NCBI GenBank assembly: GCA_036362985.1
Contig: JAYGXS010000004.1
Location: forward strand, 29,772,116-29,836,115
Reading direction: 5' to 3'
Length of the DNA stretch: 64,000 nucleotides
Origin: Ligula intestinalis
Lineage: Eukaryota > Platyhelminthes > Cestoda > Diphyllobothriidea > Diphyllobothriidae
The notes below the pieces were generated by a model that was not told where the DNA came from, did not search any database, and saw only the letters and a list, made by a program, of their open reading frames with translations. Both the position numbers and the translations under genes were made by a program. Of the stretch, positions 56,377-64,000 are shown piece after piece (the first letter of the stretch is position 1; the number at the start of each line of letters is the position of its first letter).

Positions 56377-56917
56377 GGTAAAGGTAGTTTGAGTAGTGCA
56401 CCTCAAATACCCATAGTCCAACATTTTGGCCTGCGTAAAGGTTGGTTGCAGGGCTTTCGGGGTGGCAAAACAGGATAGACCATGGAGGAAATTTGTAGAA
56501 GTAAGTGGAAATTGGAAAAATGTAGTTGAGTTTGTTTCCCGTGGCCGCTGGGAGTACGTTATCCTGCACGACCTATATTAATCTAACTCCATAACTGTAA
56601 GTTGGACCTCGGGTAAGCTTAAGTAGACGACCACCTAATCACCAGTTTAATTTTCTAAGGAAATTCAAGAAACCGGTGTTTTGAAAACCGGGTTTTACCG
56701 CAATAAGTTAAACGACATATAGAATAGGAAACGCTGCAGATATAAATCAGCGACATTTCTCAATACAATAAAATAAAAAGGCATATAGCAGTTATATAAG
56801 CATTTTCCACTGCCTATTCTAATTCCCCACTCATAAAACCCCTATTTGCACTGTTTCCGTACGACAACATGCTGGGACTAGGGCTATGTGAGGTGCACTG
56901 CTTGAACTACTGTTGCC
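56377..56917. mobile_element. MITE family M1, copy 6 (541 bp)
   Basis: Starts GGTAAAGGTAGTTTGAGTAG and ends CACTGCTTGAACTACTGTTGCC. Flanks CAACTGCT and CAACTCTT match at 6 of 8. The centre has lost most of the GC hairpin. Confidence 0.88.
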
Positions 56918-57820
56918 CAACTCTTGTTGCACTGATAGGGCCACTTTCTTCCTAACAGTTACTTAAATACCTTTTGGGACTCTGTAAAACTGTCTCCATT
57001 TGAATCGGTTGGGAGGGATGAACCTCAGAATGTTGTGAACAAAACTGATGAACCCGAGAAAAGTAAGTCATATGAGTAAATCGAAATTCCTTAGACCAAG
57101 AAGTTCATTTTGACAGCCTTGTCTTTCCCTCAAAATGGCTAAACCGAAGGTCAGCCTTTTCACCTCCTCCAGGTTAAATATAGATTTCTGTGGACTGTCT
57201 TCATAAAATATGACCGAATTGATGTGCAGGTAAAAGATCGATAGAAATGGTGCATTTTTCGAAAAGGATTTCCTTTTGTGAGACTCAATAAGACGTGTGG
57301 TCAAAGGTCGAAGTAGCCCGCGGAAGGAAAGTACTTGAACCCTACCTGAATACCTTTTGGAAAATTTTCAATTTATCTTTCAAGCGATTTTTCATAGACT
57401 ACATATTCCGTCAAAATGTTGTCAGACACAAAGTTGAGAGTTTAATTGACATTCGTCGTAGTGAGATTAGCTGTCAATTGTAACTGTGTGAATCGGATTT
57501 GAGTGCGAATGTGAACAACTCTGTAGTGGGCGAGAGCGCCACTGTGAGAACCCGTGACCGCTGACTTATCACGCCAAGGCTGCAGTCATGCTGACTGACC
57601 GCACACTGTCTGACGTGACCTATTAACACGCTCAGTCTCAGCTGGGCCCACGCCGGTACGTAAACTCGCGCGGTCCAACCAAGGACTTTCACGGCTGCAG
57701 TCAATGGTGTCCGCTCGAATGTTTGCCCTTAGATATCACTCCGACCCTAGCCCGCGTCGAGGCTAGACGTGCGCCCCGGAAGTCAAGACTTCGTCCTCAC
57801 TATTCCCCCTTTCGTTTCTC
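56918..57820. other. unassigned sequence
   Basis: Small frames (57068-57704), none recognised. Confidence 0.4.
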
Positions 57821-57829
57821 CAGAATACA

Positions 57830-57940
57830 CTATTCTTACTAATCTGGCCTCCTTCCCAAGACTTCTCCCATCTCATAAGGAACCGGGCCCGGAAGATCGC
57901 AGCCGTTAGGATAAACCTTATCAACCAAGAACAACTTGAT
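57830..57940 (-). repeat. dispersed repeat R6, copy 4
   Basis: Minus-strand TAAGGTTTATCCTAACGGCT, GCGATCTTCCGGGCCCGGTT and AAGAATAGTGTAT align with 20433-20550 at about 75%. Confidence 0.65.
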
Positions 57941-57959
57941 GACTCTTACACGTCTGGTG

Positions 57960-58855
57960 AGAACGCATGCTGCAACTGCTTCCTCGGGTGCCTGTACACT
58001 CTATGTTTGAGTAAAAAATTGCTCAATAACTCAGTTTTCTGGGCTTTGTGAAGCTTCTGAAACTTCAAGTGCTTAACTACAAAACTTTCATGAATTCTCT
58101 ACTTATCCGATGCGCCTGATGGGTAGCGCGAAAAAGAAATGCGAAGTCAGTGTGTTGACTAGGAGTAAAAAGAATTCGTAATGATAAAATGCGTTATACG
58201 TGGATCAAATGGACATTGGAACCCATTATTTGAGAAATAATCAGCTGGTAGTGAAGACCGTAAAGAATTAACTACTTATTAACGATGCGCACGAGGGTAA
58301 ACCAAGAACAACCGCATAACCTAGTCTCTTAGTTAACTGACTAGTAACAAACCAAATGCTATTGTTGAGAAGAATTCTGGAAGATGACGGAGTAATTAGC
58401 TCACGTCAACTACGACTGGTGCTTTTTCGGTGTGGCTGATTTTTATTGCCGCCTAAAAAGGACATAGGAAGAGGATACGTCCATAAAACATGTAACTTTG
58501 CGCCAAATACCGAAAAAATTCGATTTAGTATTTAAGTGAGGACTAGGGTTGTATTTATGGTTAGGTTTAAGGTGGGGGTTGGAATCAGAATCATGCTAAG
58601 TGTGCATATGTTCATGTGTGTTAAAGGTTCGTGTTAACTGAAGAGTTTAGGGTTGGGTAAGGCGGGGCTGAGATCAAGGTTGCAGTTTAGTTTTATGGGT
58701 TAGGATAACTTGCATGAAAGTTTAAACAGAACACGTGAATTGGAACGCTATGCCCTCTTAAAATTGGTTGCTTTGCAATACATTTCAGGACGGACAGATA
58801 CTATCATGTCTCCAATGAATGAAAATTTTCGCATTCCAGGTAGTTGCATGCATAA
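57960..58855. other. unassigned, with TTAGGG-like degenerate text
   Basis: At 58535-58710 irregular GGTTAGG, AGGGTTG and GGGTTAGG motifs occur, the reverse-strand counterpart of the CCCTAA-like text at 12690 and 33200. No gene. Confidence 0.45.
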
Positions 58856-59375
58856 TGAAGAAGGATTGTCGAGCGCGGGATAATTTTTGCTACTTATCCT
58901 GAGCTTTCGAACAGACCATGAGTTCACCTTCGTGGCCCACGGCGTAAACAAGACGAGCAGAGAATTGATTTAAGCCCTGTCCAGGGACAGGAATTCAAAC
59001 AACCGATGTATCGAATTGGCGATGACCTACAGAGCTTTGCATAATCACCTGCAGTCATGCCTAGACATCCATCACAGTTAATTGGACCCACATCCTCTAA
59101 ACATGCCCCATTTTTGTTGCTGACACCCTGATGAACGTTGAAATCACTGACGGTTAATTAACGCACAACTCTATAATTGCCCCAACCCTCCCAACCTTTT
59201 TCATCGCTGTTTCTTACCTCTCATGACCCTTAACAGTTGATTGGTTACATATTGTTGCTAGCCCCTTTTTGATGCTGTTTCTTATTTCTGACGATAGTCT
59301 CCTGTCAGAGTTTGAAATCTCCGGATAATAAAAAAATTGCTCCGCTGCTCGACAATTCTATTTCCTTATCTTGTC
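58856..59375. mobile_element. inverted pair of family-B tails
   Basis: Left tail, minus: GTTCGAAAGCTCAGGATAAG ending near 58889, then GCGCTCGACAATCCTTCTTC; the CTGACGA core has become CCACGA. Right tail, plus: CTGACGA (59288-59294), stem II AGTCTC/GAGTTT-like, GAAATCTC ending at 59321, CGGATAATAAA and GCTGCTCGACAATTC. About 370 bp lies between. The shared CTCGACAATNC end confirms the pairing. Confidence 0.7.
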
Positions 59376-59404
59376 TCAAAAATAGCATAACCTTTAACAT
59401 AAAA

Positions 59405-59981
59405 CGCCAAATGTTGTTTGAGTAATTCACCTCATATACCTCTAGTTTGGGCACTTTATACTACGGAAACGGTGGTTTTAGGGATTTGGGGGGTGGGAAA
59501 ATAGGATAGGTCATGAAGAAAATTTGTAGAAAGAGGTGTTTAGTGGAAAAATGTAGTTGAATTTCTCTCCCGCAGCTGCTGGGGGTAAATTGTTCCGCAT
59601 GTAAATTGAAGGTGTGCGCGGCGCTTCGCGCCGCGGACTATACTAATCGAACTCTAGAACGGTAAGTTGGGCCTCAGGTAAGGTGAAGTAGAAGACATCC
59701 TAACTGTCTTTTCTATTTTTAAAGAATTTCAGAAAAACTGCTTTTTGATAATCATTTTTCTCCATAATATGTTTAATGGTAATACAGATTAGGAAAATCT
59801 ACAGACATAAATCAATAAAATGTCTAAATACAGTAAAATAAAAAGCATACAGCAGTTATTAAAGCATATTTCATTGACCTACCTAATTTCCCACCCATAA
59901 AACCCCAATAACCACCGTTTCCTTAGGACAAAATGCTGCGACCAGAGGTATATGAGGTGCACCACTTAAAATACTGTTGCC
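59405..59981. mobile_element. MITE family M1, copy 7 (about 577 bp)
   Basis: Left GCCAAATGTTGTTTGAGTAA, right CACCACTTAAAATACTGTTGCC. Flanks match only about 5 of 8. It has the best central hairpin: GCGGCGC/GCGCCGC around TTC at 59618-59634. Confidence 0.82.
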
Positions 59982-60512
59982 TCATAGACTGCATATACGC
60001 CGCTGCCCTCTCTCCTCGAACTTCTCCGGTCAGACTGGGCGGAATCCAGAGAAGATGCTTGGTCTCATGGTTTTTATCAACCGAGGCTAGCCAATACTCT
60101 CAGGACATAAATCGAATTACGTCATGCGGCCATTAACTCTTGAGCCAGCTATGGTAGCATTGGTCATAGCAACTAAAAGTACCAGCACTAACAACTTTTC
60201 TGATACAAAGATCGAAAACGGCTGACTAGTGAGAACTTGAGAGTTTTCCGAACCACCCTGCGTGGAAAGGTAAATACCCTCGGGGAACCGATATTTGTGG
60301 CGCAAATCCTCTAGCGCACATGAATCCCGCGCCAGCGAAACCGCTGATTTGATCTCAGCATGGGCTTGCCATTAAGGCAGAAATCACGCGCGGTAGGCGT
60401 GGATGACTGGGGAATCTGTTAACCTTTCACAAACACTTCCACTCAGCTGCTGTGGTACCCGCCGATGATGCCCCGGTAGAAAGTGCCTCATTTAGTCCAC
60501 TATTGTCCGACT
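59982..60512. other. unassigned sequence
   Basis: Contains a GCATTGGTCATAGCAACTAA block (60155-60175), repeated near 62500. No gene recognised. Confidence 0.4.
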
Positions 60513-61083
60513 GGCGACAGTAGCTTATGTAGGCCCACTCACTAATCCTTACTTCCTGCATGTTTTCCTACGAAAACGGTGGTTGAAGGGTTTAATGGGT
60601 GGGGAATTAGGACACGCGGTAGAATATACTTTAATAAATGCTGAATGCATTTTTATTTAACTGTATTTAGAAATGTTGTTTCATTAAATTTGTAGATTTT
60701 CATAATCGGTATTGTCGTTTAAATTTTTGCGGAAAACCCCGATCATACAAATGCAGGTTTTTTTTGAAATTCACGAAATCGTGGTTAGGAAATCGTCTAC
60801 TTCAACTAACCTGAGGTCCATCTTACCGTTCTGGAGTTAGATTAGTACAGTCCGCGGCGTGAACTGCCGCACACACCTTCAATTTTCATGAGGAACAACT
60901 TACTCCCAGCGGCCGCGGGAAGCAACTACGACTGCATTTTTGTCACTTTATACTTACTTCTAAAAATGTCCTTCCCTGCCTATCCTATTTCCCCACCCCC
61001 CAAAACTCTAGAATCACCGTTTCTGCAGGACAAAATGCTGGACCTAGGGGTATATGATTGGGCCTACATAAGATACTTTTGCC
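60513..61083. mobile_element. MITE family M1, copy 8 (571 bp)
   Basis: Starts GGCGACAGTAGCTTATGTAG and ends GGGCCTACATAAGATACTTTTGCC. Flanking 8-mers are not convincingly duplicated. The orientation of its interior matches copy 2 (11261-11832), and the two also share the TATGTAGGCCCACTC end variant. Confidence 0.87.
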
Positions 61084-63330
61084 ATCGACTTGCCGACTGG
61101 TAGGTCATCGGTACTGAGTGTGCACGAATAAATTTTCTCAAGAATATTAGCAACGGAAATGACAAAGATAACCGAATTTTATCCCTCTTGAAGGGAAGCA
61201 CTCCCTAGAGGAAGGTTTGAGCAATTTAAATGTGTAGATGTCTATTTTATCGCCCAGAAATTGCTTGAATGATCTTGTTTTATTGCCGCAAAAAGTGCGC
61301 CATAGTTTTGGATTTTTTTTTCATCATAGACTACCTTTGCTTACTTAGCTTATTGAGATTTACGTTTACTATTTTTGGCTTTAGACTTATTACCCAGAAG
61401 CATTTGCATCTTGAGTCAAATACTTTAAAAGTTTACTGCTATTTAGTTTAGTTAGGTTGGTTTATCTGCCTTAGTTATATTTTAGTTCTGCTTCTGGTTT
61501 AGTTTTCAGCTCATAATTATGTTTCATTATCTTTATTTTAGATTATTTTGCAACAAAATGAGTTAAGCTTACTTTAGTCTACCTTTTGGGTTGTCTATAA
61601 GAATCCCTTTTGCGTTTGACTTATAATAAACAAAAATAGTTTCATATTTTCAGTAACCCGACTTTCCGACCCTTCTTCGTTGAGTTTTTAATGAAATATT
61701 TTCAGCTTACTTAGTTCCCACTATTTTCGTAGTTGCAAATTTTAATTATGGCGCTCCTTCTTGCTCAAAATCATTGCATTATTTCAATGATTATTCCTGT
61801 TTTTTTATATTTATAAACTTAATGTTTCACTTACGTTTCCAATCGCCTACATTGCCCACGTTGTATAACCTTGATTACACCCGATCCCGTATTACAGAAG
61901 GATGGGGTTTTTTGCCGAGCTGGGAGGTAAACTAGCGGTCTACCATTAAAATCTATGCGACAGTGTTCGTCTACCCTTGAATTTTAACAGAACGCAGAAC
62001 CATAATTGCTGGCATATCTGGATGCCAACGGACAGAGCCCGGTATTCTGGGCTTTTATTTTACATCTTGCTCCGTCAGTCCCTAAGAGCGAGAGTGAAAA
62101 TATGATTGTGATTTGAGAGGCGAAAAAATTGCGCGCTAAAAATATCCACACATAAACACGCGAGAAATCCTGACTTCGTTAATGCTGGAATAACTAAGGA
62201 AACCGAGAACTTAATTAGCCTCAACGAAGTGTGGGCGCGTTTAGCAGGCGGCACCATTAATTAGCACAGATAACTAAGTCCCACTATCAGTTTATTTGGA
62301 GCCAATGATAGAAGCCCTTAAAATCTCTACTTAAACGGTGCAGTTATGCACGCAAAGTGATTAATTTGCTAGATATTTATTTGTCCTTTCAGTAGGCAGA
62401 ATGCATAAAACTACTAATGAAACATAAATGTGAAAAACTTCGACAGATGCTAGTTAACACTTGCAGGACATGTTGTCATCCACTCTTAAGCTGGCCTAAC
62501 CAGCATTGACCATAGCAACTAGAAGTACTAGTGTTAAAGTTACGCAATGATTAAATGGAATTAACTAGTTAAAACGTCTACCGGCTAAGAAATTAGGTTG
62601 CTACGTCATGACAGAAAAAGCTTATTTTAGTGACTGGAAAGGAACTGAATTGTGCCTCCATGCACAAAAAATGCTATGGAAACAACATTTGGACTCTGCT
62701 CGCGTAGTCATAAAAATTCGGATGAGAGACGCAGCACGACTCTGGTGTTCTCCATGAGAGTGAGCTCTTCACGAAGAAAGTATTTGGAAAGGCTATAAAC
62801 GTCCAAAACTGTGAAGGCAAATACACAGACGACCGTGCAAGTTGCGGCCTGAGGGTGCCTTTGCTACGCATTCCTGACAAAGGACTGGTTCGGGGATAAG
62901 TGTTATTTCAATGATGCGACCAAGAACGAGGAAATAAGAAATATGTGAAACCGCACTTCTTGCGAAAAAACTCTGCCCATCAAAAATGTCTGAGAAGAAA
63001 TTATTTGTGATATCACATCGCCAGTAATTATGGGCGCGCAGTCAATTGACTAAAGTCAAAGGAATATCTGTTTCCATAAACGAAGTGTTAGCGGTCACCA
63101 CCAGGTAGACACGCTGATACAGAGCAAGCTACTCAGGATCTAGGCCTTCCACGCAGCGAAATGCAAAGTGTTGAACCCCTTTCCAAGGAAAGCAGCTTAA
63201 TGCCTTCATATTGTAGAGTTGCGAAAATTCTCATCAAAGGATTGGAAAGTTCAGTTGGCGAACGTAGGTGTGCTTTCGGTACATTTTCGCCTGACTGATA
63301 CATTTGTATAATGGCGGGCGGTACAGGTTA
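61084..63330. other. unassigned AT-rich sequence
   Basis: T-rich at 61300-61800, with repeated TTTAGTTT/TTAGTT wording. Near 62500 CATTGACCATAGCAACTAGA repeats the block at 60155. Short frames only. Confidence 0.45.
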
Positions 63331-63359
63331 ACACATGTGGTCAAGAGTGTCCGTCTTCT

Positions 63360-63560
63360 CGTGAAAGGGAAGGAGGAGGGGGCGAGTGAGGGCATTAGAA
63401 AGAGCGCAGGCAGCTATGCCATCTTTGAGCTTGCAGGGGGTTCTTTTGTGCGCGAATGACCCTGATGGCAATCCCCTCTGCTGCTGCTGCTGTTGCTCGC
63501 AGATTCTGATCCGGTGGCTCGGGGTGGTTTTTTGAGCGATGTTCCATTATGCCTTTGGAT
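63360..63560 (+). repeat. uninterrupted counterpart of sequence split by MITE copy 2
   Basis: GGGCGAGTGAGG...GCGCGAATGACCC, GCTGCTGCTGTTGCTCGC and GATTCTGATCCGGTGGCTCGG align with 11085-11260 joined to 11833-11905. It includes a (CTG)4 stretch at 63479-63493. Confidence 0.55.
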
Positions 63561-63689
63561 TGACGTCAACTCACGTGCCTATAATAACCTGCTCCATAAA
63601 AACACGCGAGGAAGTACTAACATTTCGTAACGTAAGGTAAGTAAGAAATAAAATTCGCACAATTCATACTATGATAGGGGAAGAAAGAC

Positions 63690-63860
63690 GTTAGAACCTC
63701 ATATACCCTGAGTCCCAGCATTTTGGCTCAAGGAAACGTTGGTTACAGGGGTTTTATGGATTGGGAATTAGGAAAGGTAGTCGAAAGTACTTCAAAAAAT
63801 ACAATAAGATTTTTATTTTATCGTAGTTTAAAACGTTGCCATTATATCTCCAGACGTTTC
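63690..63860. mobile_element. MITE family M1, partial copy 9
   Basis: AACCTCATATACCCTGAGTC then CCAGCATTTTGGC, GGTTACAGGGGTTTTATGGA and TTGGGAATTAGG are the M1 inverted-end blocks. Only one end is present within the window. Confidence 0.7.
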
Positions 63861-63989
63861 TTATCTGTAAAACCATTTAACGTATTCAAGAGAGAAAAAA
63901 AGATAATCAAAACGATAGTGCTGAAAATTCGATTCCCGGGTGGTAGATCAGAAGAAAGAGGAGTGTTCCCCGGGAGAGGTTTATTATAA

Positions 63990-64000
63990 GCCTGACGTTT
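63990..64000 (-). other. possible truncated PLE tail at window edge
   Basis: The window ends in GCCTGACGTTT after TTTATTATAA, the start of a minus-strand tail (AAACGTCAGGC). The rest lies outside. Confidence 0.4.

Overview
This is eukaryotic genomic DNA with no rRNA gene, no convincing tRNA gene and no complete protein-coding gene that I can recognise. Most interpretable sequence is mobile-element debris. Penelope-like element (PLE) fragments have a reverse transcriptase (RT) followed by a GIY-YIG endonuclease. Their wording, together with short hammerhead-like tails and abundant short palindromic elements, suggests a flatworm, possibly a large repeat-rich tapeworm genome. That assignment is memory-based inference and was not tested. 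A 10-base N run at 24991-25000 marks an assembly gap.

Layout. 0-10 kb: mostly unassigned, with a MITE at 2938-3509, a CpG-rich patch near 5.1-5.6 kb, a foldback element at 7196-7925 and tRNA-like SINE heads near 2.0 and 8.1 kb. 10.6-13.3 kb: repeat-on-repeat, with a nested MITE and a tiny hammerhead-bearing insertion at 12913-13029. 13.6-17.0 kb: a PLE 3' portion split by a 1.8-kb inverted-repeat transposon (13908-15709) and by a MITE inside its tail (16377-16923). 18.2-26.3 kb: several hammerhead-like PLE tails, many in inverted pairs, with (GAA)n tracts growing from them. 27.7-33.4 kb: diverged direct repeats and more inverted tails. 36.3-38.2 kb: a degenerate minus-strand PLE of one lineage. 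44.5-45.0 kb: a minus-strand GIY-YIG fragment. 46.07-47.95 kb: the longest PLE copy, plus strand, of a second lineage. 48-64 kb: further MITEs, inverted tails and low-copy repeats.

Two themes stand out. First, one MITE family (GGCAA-type ends, about 540-575 bp, apparent 8-bp target duplications) has eight copies plus one partial. Second, short sequences matching the hammerhead ribozyme core (CUGANGA, stem II, GAAA, short stem III, UC) recur at PLE tails and often sit as inverted pairs with both tails pointing outward. The copy at 41339-41409 can form all three hammerhead stems on paper.

All RT and endonuclease copies carry stops, frameshifts, deletions or active-site changes, so none should be functional. 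Two minus-strand reading frames (22652-22960 and 21011-21783) are the only non-transposon coding candidates I would check, and neither is recognised.
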